A stretch of 64,000 nucleotides of DNA from JAFGLZ01 sp964622545 (GTDB lineage Bacteria > Planctomycetota > Phycisphaerae > UBA1845 > JAFGLZ01). Shown here in pieces: positions 9,447 through 16,151 of this stretch (position 1 is the stretch's first letter; each line of letters starts with the position of its first letter). Made by a program: the position numbers and the translations under genes. Where the stretch lies: the NCBI GenBank assembly GCA_964622545.1, contig CAZUQM010000032.1, forward strand, positions 15,694-79,693, written 5' to 3'. The notes below the pieces were generated by a model. The model was not told the origin of the DNA, did not search any database, and was given only the letters and a program-made list of their open reading frames with translations.

Positions 9447-10439
9447 TCAGGCGACCTCCTCGAACGTCCCGTACTCGACGAACGCCCGGTCCGCGATGTC
9501 CTGCACCGACGGGTCCAACCCCAAGGCCTCGTCGCTGCCGTAGCGGCCCGCCACGAACCCGCCGCCATACGAGCCGAGCCGGTCGATCAGTAGCTTGGCC
9601 TCGGCGCGGATCTTCTCCGGGTCGCGCGTCTGGAGCGTCCGCTGGATGTCGACCGGACACCAGAAACCGACCTTGCCGCCGAAGTGCTCGCCCAGGCGGT
9701 CGATGCCCAACAGCGTCGGCTGATCGACCTGAAGACAGTCGATGCCCACCTCCACCAGGTCGCCCACGATGTCGTAGATGTACCCGCACGAATGCATGAT
9801 CACGTGCATGCCCTGCTGGTGTGCGCGGTCGCAGAGGAGCTGGAAGTCGGGCTTGAACAGCTCCCGCCACAGGTCCGGCGAGACCATCAGCCGGTCCTGC
9901 GTGCCCCAGTCCTCGCAGAACATCACCCCGTCGGCCCCGACCCGCGCCCACTGATCGATCATCTCCCCGATCCGCTCGCGGATCATCGCGTGCAGCCGGG
10001 CGATCCGTTCCGGCTCGGCCAGCAGATCGCACAGGTAGTTGTCCAGCCGGCGGAGCTTGCGGGCCAGATTGAACACGAACCCGGGCAGGTTGCCCATGCG
10101 GTACGTGTCGGGCGTCTGCTCGAACAGACGCTGGGCCTCGTCGTAGCGGTCCGGCCGGGCCAGATCGGGAACGCGGTAGTCGTCCAGGTGATGCCAGTCC
10201 TCCAGCGCGCCGCGATGAACCTCGCCCTTGTCGAAGCTCGTCAGCGACCGCCACGTCACGCCCCATTCGTCCATCCACTGCCGGCCGACCTCGACCTCGA
10301 ACGTCGGCGGCTTGAAGCCCGGATCGGGGGCCACGTCCCCGTGCACCGCATCGTAGGGGTGCGGCTCGGGCAACGTCATCGCGATCCGCGGCGGATGATC
10401 GAACTCCAGCGTGCCGATGAAGATCTCGCGTCCGGTCAT
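9447..10439 (-). CDS. Uroporphyrinogen decarboxylase-fold (UROD-like) protein
   Basis: The 330-residue cytoplasmic protein has the fold of the UROD/cobalamin-methyltransferase family. Typical pieces are GADGVMFCEDWGTQDRLMVS, the following FKPDF segment, MHVIMHSCGYI and the C-terminal GGFVAGRYG. In the wider family these barrels carry out either haem-precursor decarboxylation or methyl transfer between corrinoid proteins and thiols. The HSCG motif with Cys resembles the methyltransferase branch (zinc ligands H-x-C), and planctomycetes carry many such paralogues; this is not the housekeeping HemE type. The ATG at 10439 has GAGGA just upstream. It is transcribed away from the glutamate dehydrogenase gene. 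Confidence 0.75.
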   Translation of the reverse strand: MTGREIFIGTLEFDHPPRIAMTLPEPHPYDAVHGDVAPDPGFKPPTFEVEVGRQWMDEWGVTWRSLTSFDKGEVHRGALEDWHHLDDYRVPDLARPDRYDEAQRLFEQTPDTYRMGNLPGFVFNLARKLRRLDNYLCDLLAEPERIARLHAMIRERIGEMIDQWARVGADGVMFCEDWGTQDRLMVSPDLWRELFKPDFQLLCDRAHQQGMHVIMHSCGYIYDIVGDLVEVGIDCLQVDQPTLLGIDRLGEHFGGKVGFWCPVDIQRTLQTRDPEKIRAEAKLLIDRLGSYGGGFVAGRYGSDEALGLDPSVQDIADRAFVEYGTFEEVA

Positions 10440-10481
10440 AGAGGCATCCTCGTCGCAAACAGCTCGGGCATCTACCAGGCA

Positions 10482-10491
10482 CCCCCCCCCC
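10482..10491. repeat. Homopolymer of ten C in a divergent intergenic region
   Basis: Ten consecutive C lie between the UROD-like gene and glutamate dehydrogenase, about 43 bp before the UROD-like ATG. Tracts of this length can slip and vary in number. Confidence 0.9.
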
Positions 10492-10504
10492 ACCGAGCCG
10501 ACGA

Positions 10505-10534
10505 TTCCGGGGTCGCCGGACTTGGCGGTATAAT
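10505..10534 (+). promoter_or_regulatory. Candidate promoter of glutamate dehydrogenase
   Basis: A perfect TATAAT (10529-10534) lies 64 bp before the dehydrogenase ATG. TTCCGG at 10505-10510, 18 bp upstream, is a weak -35 candidate. The ribosome site AGGAGG is at 10583-10588. Confidence 0.5.
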
Positions 10535-10597
10535 CGAACCCGTGACCCGCGGCCACGGAGCGGCTCATCCTAACCCACCCACAGGAGGCCCGACAAC

Positions 10598-11800
10598 ATG
10601 GGCGTCGTCGATCTCGACCGGCTCGCACAGCACACCGAACTGCCCACGACCGCGCAGCACCTGCTCACCCGACCCGAGAAGATCCTGACCCAGGCCCTGA
10701 CGATCCTCACCGACGGCGAGCGGATGCTCGAGACGACCTGCCACCTGGTCTATCACTGCACCGTCCGCGGACCCGCCAAGGGCGGCATCCGCATGTCCCC
10801 GACCGTTACCCTCGAAGAGACGTGCGCCCTGGCCGAGCTGATGACCTGGAAGACCGCCCTGGTCGGCATCCCCTTCGGCGGCGGTAAGAGTTCGGTCTCC
10901 TTGAACGCCGCCGAGCTCAAGCCCTACCAGAAGACGGCCATCATGAAGGAGTACGTCCACCTCCACGGCGCCGAGCTCCACGCCGGCAGCTACGTCCCCG
11001 CCCCGGACCTCGGCACCAACCCGCGCGACATGGCCATCATCTACGGCGAGACGCACAAGCTCGAATCCGTCACCGGCAAGCCACCGAGCGTCGGCGGACT
11101 GCCCGGCCGGCTCGAGGCCACCGGCTACGGCGTGTCGCTCGTGGCCCGACTGGCGGCCCAGGAGCTGATCGGTAAGTCGACCACGGGCCTCCGCGTCGCC
11201 GTCCAGGGCTTCGGCAACGTCGGGAGCTGGGTCTGCCGCTTCCTCCATGAGGCCGGGGCGAAGGTCGTCGCGGTCAGCGACGCCTCCGGCGGCGTCGCCC
11301 GTCCCGAGGGCCTGGCCGTTCCCGACCTCGCCCGACATGTCGACGAGACCAAAGGCGTCCGCGGCTTCGACGGCGAGCAGATCACCAACGCCGACCTGTT
11401 GGCCATGGACGTCGACGTCCTCATCCCGGCCGCCGTCGAGCACGTCCTCACCGAAGCCAACGCCGGCGACGTGCGAGCCGCCCTGATCGTCGAGGCCGCC
11501 AACGCCCCCACCACCACCGGCGCCGATGCCGCCCTCAACGACCGCGGCATTCCCGTCGTACCCGACATCCTCGCCAACAGCGGTGGCGTCGTGGCCAGCT
11601 ATGTCGAATGGCGCAACGCCAAGTCCGGCAGCATCACCAACAAACAGGCGACCTACGACACCATCAGCGACCGCCTGGAGTGGGCCTTCCACAACGTCGC
11701 CGAACTGGCCGCCGACCAGGGCGAGCCCCTCCGGCTGGCTGCCCAGATCGTCGCCTGCAACGAGCTCGTCCAGGCCCTGCACGACCGGGCATGGATCTAA
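10598..11800 (+). CDS. gdhA: Glutamate dehydrogenase (Glu/Leu/Phe/Val dehydrogenase family)
   Basis: The 400-residue enzyme interconverts glutamate with 2-oxoglutarate and ammonia using NAD(P). Length and layout match the hexameric bacterial type. KGGIRMSP and WKTALVGIPFGGGKSS carry the substrate-binding lysines, and PAPDLGTNPRDMA the catalytic aspartate. The C-terminal Rossmann domain has VAVQGFGNVGSW (GxGxxG) and the ILANSGGVVASYVEW signature. AGGAGG lies 9 bp before the ATG. Glu versus Leu/Phe specificity cannot be settled by eye, but the length and motifs favour glutamate. SSVS after GGGK replaces the more usual GG. The double-ACT regulator follows 122 bp downstream. Confidence 0.9.
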   Translation: MGVVDLDRLAQHTELPTTAQHLLTRPEKILTQALTILTDGERMLETTCHLVYHCTVRGPAKGGIRMSPTVTLEETCALAELMTWKTALVGIPFGGGKSSVSLNAAELKPYQKTAIMKEYVHLHGAELHAGSYVPAPDLGTNPRDMAIIYGETHKLESVTGKPPSVGGLPGRLEATGYGVSLVARLAAQELIGKSTTGLRVAVQGFGNVGSWVCRFLHEAGAKVVAVSDASGGVARPEGLAVPDLARHVDETKGVRGFDGEQITNADLLAMDVDVLIPAAVEHVLTEANAGDVRAALIVEAANAPTTTGADAALNDRGIPVVPDILANSGGVVASYVEWRNAKSGSITNKQATYDTISDRLEWAFHNVAELAADQGEPLRLAAQIVACNELVQALHDRAWI

Positions 11801-11922
11801 GCGCGCCAGGCATGCTCGCCATTGCCCGGGGTCAACCGATCAGTTGACCGACTGGCGACCGTGGGTACACTACGAACTGGACGGACGACAACGCCTCAGA
11901 ACGGACGCAAAGCGAGACGACG

Positions 11923-12462
11923 ATGCCCAACTACGCCATGCTCAGCGCAATAGGCCGTGACCGACCCGGAATCGCCGCCGGTGTCTCCGGCGTGCTCTTC
12001 GAGAAGGGCTGCAACATCGAGGACTCCACGATGGCCCGGCTCGGAGGCGACTTCGCCATCATGCTGATGCTTCGCCTGCCCGAGGGCGTTACCGTCCGAC
12101 AGATCGAGCAGGACCTGGCCCCGCTTCGCGACGACCTCAAGCTGACCATCCAGCTCACCGACGTCCGCCCCGAAGAGGCCACCGAGCAGGCCGACCTGCC
12201 CAAGCACGTCGTCAGCGTCTACGGCGCCGACAAGAAGGGCATCGTCGCCAAGATCACCCGCCACCTGGCCGACCGAAGCGTGAACATCACCAACCTGACC
12301 ACCCACGTGGTCCAGAACCCCCAACCGCTCTACATCATGCTCATCGAGATCGAGATCCCCCCGCTGGTCGATCCGGACGTGCTCGCCGAGGAGCTCACCG
12401 AGGTCGGTCGGCAGATCGACGTCCAGATCTCGATGAAGCCCCGCGATGCGATGGCCCCGTAG
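11923..12462 (+). CDS. Double ACT-domain regulatory protein (GcvR-like)
   Basis: The 179-residue protein consists of two ACT domains, about 4-80 and 95-172. Both have the ACT start pattern: MLSAIGRDRPGIAAGVSGVL and VSVYGADKKGIVAKITRHL, with the Asp-x-x-Gly-Ile turn that normally binds an amino acid at the dimer interface. No catalytic or DNA-binding domain is attached, as in GcvR and related stand-alone ACT regulators of amino-acid metabolism. Its place after glutamate dehydrogenase fits a role in sensing an amino acid, but the target is unknown. The ribosome site is weak (GCGAGA). Confidence 0.85.
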   Translation: MPNYAMLSAIGRDRPGIAAGVSGVLFEKGCNIEDSTMARLGGDFAIMLMLRLPEGVTVRQIEQDLAPLRDDLKLTIQLTDVRPEEATEQADLPKHVVSVYGADKKGIVAKITRHLADRSVNITNLTTHVVQNPQPLYIMLIEIEIPPLVDPDVLAEELTEVGRQIDVQISMKPRDAMAP

Positions 12463-12505
12463 TCCTTGCAGGACCCGAGGCGACCTCCTCGTCCGCGCAA
12501 GAAAA

Positions 12506-12539
12506 CACCCCCACTCGTGGGTCTGTCCGAGTCGGGGTG
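12506..12539 (-). terminator. Terminator of the cold-shock gene, shared with the ACT gene
   Basis: CACCCCCACTCG (12506-12517) pairs with CGAGTCGGGGTG (12528-12539) with one mismatch and a ten-base loop. On the minus strand it is followed by GTTTTCTTG, a proper U-rich tail for the cold-shock gene ending at 12570. It lies 43 bp after the convergent ACT gene and may stop it as well. Confidence 0.7.
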
Positions 12540-12569
12540 CAGGCAAAGCTCGCCGTTTGCTGATCGTTG

Positions 12570-12776
12570 CTATTGGGCAGTCGTTACCGACGTGGCCTTC
12601 AGACCCTTCGGGCCACGCTCAAAGTCGATTTCGACCGTCTGTCCCTCCGCCAGGGTTCGGTAGCCGTCCATGTGGATGACCGAGTGATGGACGAAGATGT
12701 CCTCTTGCATGTCATCCAGTTGGATGAAGCCGAACCCCTTCTGGTCATTGAACCACTTGACCTTCCCGATAGCCAT
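12570..12776 (-). CDS. csp: Cold-shock domain protein
   Basis: The 68-residue product is a single cold-shock (OB-fold) domain. It has both RNA-binding motifs, RNP1 as KGFGFI and RNP2 as DIFVHHS, after the canonical GKVKWFNDQ start. Such proteins bind single-stranded RNA and act as RNA chaperones or antiterminators. The ATG at 12776 has GGGAGG upstream. It ends in TAG at the full family length, which shows that TAG does terminate translation here. The gene is set off by hairpins on both sides and looks monocistronic. Confidence 0.95.
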   Translation of the reverse strand: MAIGKVKWFNDQKGFGFIQLDDMQEDIFVHHSVIHMDGYRTLAEGQTVEIDFERGPKGLKATSVTTAQ

Positions 12777-12905
12777 TACAACATCCTCCCGACTTGGGGG
12801 CTTGGCATGGCCCCCGGATCCCGACGACGCAACCTGCCGGAGCACACGCCCAGAAAATCAAGGCAGGGCATTGCGTCCGATAACCAAAGTGTGCATTGAA
12901 AAGAT

Positions 12906-12930
12906 GCGGTTTGTCAAAAAGAAAAACCGC
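12906..12930 (-). terminator. Hairpin after the endonuclease V gene; possible terminator or cold-shock leader
   Basis: GCGGTTT (12906-12912) and AAACCGC (12924-12930) can pair around an A-rich 11-base loop. On the minus strand the loop contains TTTTTGACA and the stem is followed by ATCTTTTC. It lies 55 bp after the endonuclease V stop and 130 bp before the cold-shock ATG, so it could end the first or belong to the promoter or leader of the second. The TTGACA inside it would make a perfect -35, but no good -10 follows. Confidence 0.4.
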
Positions 12931-12984
12931 TGAATCTACGCCCATGTGCTAGAGATCATGCTTGCTGTTGGCCTCCGCCCGCCT

Positions 12985-13662
12985 CTAGACGTGAACACGC
13001 TGGCGGGACACGAACTGATGGGCCAAACGCGTCGGCTCGGGGAGCCGGTACGTCGTGGTACAGCTTAACACCAAATCAACCGCTTCGTCCAGGACAATTC
13101 GGTGACCGACACTGACAAAAACGCAGCGAACCCCGGATCGCGTCCGAAGCATCGCCCCGATCGTCTCGTCGTCGTCTGTCAACGCCGATCGACCGCCCCG
13201 CTCGGGCCCCGGCTCGTCCGCCTGCCCGCAGAGACGGCTCTTGGCGCAACCCACGGTCGGCAGATCGACCAGCAGCCCCACGTGGCATGCCAGGCCCATC
13301 CGACGCGGATGAGCCAGCCCCTGCCCGTCGACCATCAGCGCGTCCGGGACGGTCCGTACCTTCCGCAACGCCGCCAACACCACGGGCGCCTCCCGAAACG
13401 AGAGGAGCCCCGGCACGTAGGGGAATGTCACTTCCCGCACCGCCAGCCGCTCCTCGACCACGCGCTGCCCGGGGCGGTCCCACACCACAATGCCCGCCAC
13501 GCACCGCCGGCCGTCGCGCGAGAACGCCATGTCCGCCCCCGCCACCAGCCGCGGCGTGCTCGCGAGAGGCTCGTGCCTCACGCGCCCGGCCAGCTCACGC
13601 TGAATCTGGATCGCCCTGCTCGGTGTGACCTGCCAGCGATGGGGGGACCGGGGGAGCTTCAT
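12985..13662 (-). CDS. nfi: Endonuclease V (deoxyinosine 3'-endonuclease)
   Basis: The 225-residue DNA-repair enzyme nicks DNA one base 3' of deoxyinosine. Family motifs: AGADMAFS with the first metal-binding Asp, FPYVPGLLSFREAP (including the PYIP-like strand-separating wedge, here PYVP), DGQGLAHPRRMGLACHVG with the catalytic Asp and His, GCAKSRL, and the C-terminal RLPEPTRLAHQFV. All expected acids are visible. The start codon overlaps the stop of the threonine aldolase gene by 4 bp (ATGA), so the two are translationally coupled. Confidence 0.93.
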   Translation of the reverse strand: MKLPRSPHRWQVTPSRAIQIQRELAGRVRHEPLASTPRLVAGADMAFSRDGRRCVAGIVVWDRPGQRVVEERLAVREVTFPYVPGLLSFREAPVVLAALRKVRTVPDALMVDGQGLAHPRRMGLACHVGLLVDLPTVGCAKSRLCGQADEPGPERGGRSALTDDDETIGAMLRTRSGVRCVFVSVGHRIVLDEAVDLVLSCTTTYRLPEPTRLAHQFVSRQRVHV

Positions 13663-14708
13663 CTCGAGGAACCGAACAACGCACGCAGTCGGCGGATCGC
13701 CTCATCGGTCTGCTCGCTCGAGACGTCCAGGTGCGTCAACGCGCGGATCCGCCGCGGCGCGACGACCAGCATGCGAACGCCCACCGTGTCCATCTTGGCC
13801 ACGACCTCCTCGGCCGTGCCGAGCGAGTCGTCCACGTCGAACAGCACGATGTTCGTCTCCACGTCCGCCGGGTCGAGCTCGAAGCCCGACAGCTCGGCCA
13901 GCGCCTCGGCCAGCCGCTTGGCGTTGGCATGATCGTCGGCCAACCGCTCGATGTTGTTCTCCAGGGCGTACAGCGCTCCGGCGGCGATGATGCCGGCCTG
14001 CCGCATCGCCCCGCCGAACATCTTCCGCGCGCGACGCGCCCGGGCGATCACGTCCTTCGGGCCCGCCATCGCCGAGCCCACCGGCGCACCCAGACCCTTG
14101 CTGAAGCAGGTCGCCACCGTGTCGAAGTGCTTGGCGTAGTCGATCGGCTCCTGCCCGCTGGCCACGCACGCGTTCCACAGCCGCGCCCCGTCCATGTGCA
14201 GGATCAGCGACAGCTCGTCGGCGGCCCGCCGGACGCTCTGAATCGTCTCCATCGGCCAGACCTTGCCGCAGCCGCGGTTCTGCGTGTTCTCGCAGATCAC
14301 CATACGGCTGATCGGGTAGTGCTGGTCGGCCGGGCGGATCACCTCGCGGACCGCCTCGCCGTCGAAGACCCCCCGCTCGTGCTCGACGAAGCACACGCTG
14401 CACCCGCTCATCACGGCCCAAGCACCCGTCTCGTACCGATAGAAGTGGCTGGCCTCGGCGCCGATCAGCTCGTCGCCCGGCTGCGTCTGGGCCCGGATCG
14501 CGATCTGGTTGGCCTGGCTGCCCGACGTGACGAAGACGGCCGCCTCCTTGCCGAGCATCTCGGCGACCTTCTCCTCCAGGCGATTCACCGTCGGGTCCTC
14601 CCCGAAGATGTCGTCGCCGACCTCGGCCTCGGCCATGGCCCGCCGCATCTCCGGCGAGGGTTTCGTGAGCGTGTCGCTGCGAAAATCGATGACCTGCTGC
14701 GTGGGCAT
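13659..14708 (-). CDS. ltaE: Low-specificity L-threonine aldolase
   Basis: The 349-residue PLP enzyme cleaves L-threonine and L-allo-threonine to glycine and acetaldehyde. It starts with the family signature IDFRSDTLTKPSPEMRRAM, followed by VGDDIFGEDPTVNRLE. SGSQANQIA binds the PLP phosphate. HMDGARLWNA holds the Asp and Arg that contact the cofactor. CFSKGLGAPVGS carries the Schiff-base lysine. The ATG at 14708 sits 11 bp after GAGGAG; a TTG at 14717 in the same frame is less likely because it is almost on top of that site. It is the first gene of a two-gene unit with endonuclease V, a pairing with no obvious metabolic link. Confidence 0.93.
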   Translation of the reverse strand: MPTQQVIDFRSDTLTKPSPEMRRAMAEAEVGDDIFGEDPTVNRLEEKVAEMLGKEAAVFVTSGSQANQIAIRAQTQPGDELIGAEASHFYRYETGAWAVMSGCSVCFVEHERGVFDGEAVREVIRPADQHYPISRMVICENTQNRGCGKVWPMETIQSVRRAADELSLILHMDGARLWNACVASGQEPIDYAKHFDTVATCFSKGLGAPVGSAMAGPKDVIARARRARKMFGGAMRQAGIIAAGALYALENNIERLADDHANAKRLAEALAELSGFELDPADVETNIVLFDVDDSLGTAEEVVAKMDTVGVRMLVVAPRRIRALTHLDVSSEQTDEAIRRLRALFGSSR

Positions 14709-14886
14709 GACGGACAAGGCTCCTCTGCGTGGTCCGGACCGGCTCCCGCGCCCTCGGCGGAGTCATCCGCGCCGCGCGCGACCGGCAGACCACCATACGG
14801 CTTGATGAGGATGACGTCCATAGGGCGGGAAAGGCCGACCGGAGACTGACGTCCGCAGCAGCCGCCGGCTCATGCGCGGGGATGCA

Positions 14887-15333
14887 CTACCCGTCCAACG
14901 AAGCCAGGAACCCTCGAACCGCCTGCCTGCCGCGCGGCGATGCCACCGTCATGTAGTCCACGAACCGGTCCAGCCGATCGAGCACCGCCCGGTCGATCTC
15001 GTGCTCCATCCGACAGGCGTTCGCCTCGGCCTCGGCCGGGTCGATCCCCAACACGTCCACCAGGAACGTCCGCAGGATGCGGTGCCGCCGCGACACGCGA
15101 TCGGCCAGGTTCCGGCCCTCGTCGGTCAGCGTCACGATGTGATAGGGTTCGTAGTTGACCAGCTTCCGCTTGGCCAGACTCCGCAAAGCCGTCGTCACCG
15201 AGGGACGCGACACGCTCATCCGCGCGGCGATGTCGCCGGGGCGAGCGGCCCCGCTCTCGTCGCTCAAACGCAGGATGGCCTCGAGGTAATCCTCCTGCGA
15301 CGGGCTCAGGTTGCGGGCTCTGCTCTTGGGCAT
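14887..15333 (-). CDS. mntR: DtxR/MntR-family metal-dependent transcriptional regulator
   Basis: The 148-residue repressor binds DNA when loaded with Mn(II) or Fe(II) and controls metal uptake. Residues 1-75 form the winged helix-turn-helix, starting SPSQEDYLEAILRL, with recognition helix SRPSVTTALRSL. Residues 75-140 are the metal-binding and dimerisation domain, with RRHRILRTFLVDVLG and the NACRMEHEID ligand helix (Cys, Glu, His). The C-terminal SH3-like domain of DtxR/IdeR is absent, so the size is that of MntR. No metal transporter is adjacent. A palindrome of the right type overlaps its own promoter, which suggests autorepression. Confidence 0.88.
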   Translation of the reverse strand: MPKSRARNLSPSQEDYLEAILRLSDESGAARPGDIAARMSVSRPSVTTALRSLAKRKLVNYEPYHIVTLTDEGRNLADRVSRRHRILRTFLVDVLGIDPAEAEANACRMEHEIDRAVLDRLDRFVDYMTVASPRGRQAVRGFLASLDG

Positions 15334-15386
15334 CGATGCACGTTCCAGCGGTCGCCAAACGGCTCGGGATCGGCCACGCCGACCCG

Positions 15387-15415
15387 ATTTTAGACGCGCC
15401 TAACTCTTGCCGCAA
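15387..15415 (-). promoter_or_regulatory. Promoter with overlapping DtxR/MntR-type operator
   Basis: On the minus strand TTGCGG (15415-15410) and TAAAAT (15392-15387) are exactly 17 bp apart, a good -35/-10 pair. Between them and overlapping the -10 lies TTAGGCGCGTCTAA (15403-15390), a palindrome broken only at two positions. TTAG(N6)CTAA is the half-site pattern of DtxR/IdeR/MntR boxes. The site is 54 bp upstream of the mntR-like ATG. Binding here would block RNA polymerase. Confidence 0.6.
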
Positions 15416-15503
15416 GTCGCGCGGAACCTGGATCGCCCCCGCCGGTCGGCGGGATTCGATGACGGCATACGGACCGCGGGCCGGCTCGACCCGCGCAAAG
15501 AAT

Positions 15504-15542
15504 GAGCCTCTCGCCGATGGGACCCCCCGCGGCGAGAGGCTC
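15504..15542 (-). terminator. Strong terminator hairpin
   Basis: GAGCCTCTCGCCG (15504-15516) pairs perfectly with CGGCGAGAGGCTC (15530-15542) around a 13-base loop. On the minus strand ATTCTTTG follows. It lies 87 bp after the small gene ending at 15629 and isolates that gene from the mntR-like gene. Confidence 0.75.
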
Positions 15543-15628
15543 TGCCTCCGGTCTATGTCGTCCGCGTGCCGATCGCTAGGCCAGCCCGGTCTGGCTCGAC
15601 ACACAGTGAAGTCGCCGGGGGTGGGACC

Positions 15629-15793
15629 CTAGACGAGATCGATCGGAAACAGGTCCCCAATCTTGCCGATCAGATCGTCGAGCTGGTCCTGAAGCTCGGC
15701 CGGAACGCACCCCTCATCCAGAGCGGGCAACGTGACCAATAGCCCCAGACCCAAGCACCATGACTTCATCCTACGAGATAGCTTCTTGAACAT
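15629..15793 (-). CDS. Small exported protein of unknown function
   Basis: The product has 54 residues. I chose the ATG at 15793, which has GGAG 12 bp upstream, because it begins a clear signal sequence: basic MFKKLSRRMKS, then the hydrophobic CLGLGLLVTLPAL and a Cys in DEGC, which could be a poor lipobox. The remaining 25 residues (VPAELQDQLDDLIGKIGDLF) form an acidic amphipathic helix with a hydrophobic end. The gene is followed by its own strong terminator, which supports expression as a single small transcript. No family is recognised. Confidence 0.5.
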   Translation of the reverse strand: MFKKLSRRMKSWCLGLGLLVTLPALDEGCVPAELQDQLDDLIGKIGDLFPIDLV

Positions 15794-15829
15794 CTTTACA
15801 GCTCCGTACAGCCCGTCCATGACATCCAC

Positions 15830-16151
15830 TTGTCCGCGGTGACTGGCCTGCCGGGAGAATACATAGCAAGCCCCGTGCCAGAACGCCCGGAAGGCCCCCG
15901 ATCGCTATCCAACCCTTTTCAGGCGACAGTGCCCGCTAACCGGGACGCACCGCCGCGGGCACTATTGCCCACCTCGCCCCGAACGGGGGACCCGGTTCCC
16001 CACCTCGTTTCCCCCGCCCCTGAGGACCTCCGCCCGTGACGTACCGCCGAGCCTGCGGTATCCTCAACGGAGCGGCCGCGCCCCAAGACCGGTCAGGCTC
16101 TGCCGACTCCTCCGGGTGCCGCCCGACGGCTCACCGGCCCGAGGCCTTGCC
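15830..16151. other. Intergenic region, no gene seen
   Basis: This 320-bp gap separates the small minus-strand gene from the plus-strand kinase. It must contain both divergent promoters. GTATCCTC near 16060 is a weak -10 candidate for the kinase. I found no repeat or hairpin of note. Confidence 0.5.
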
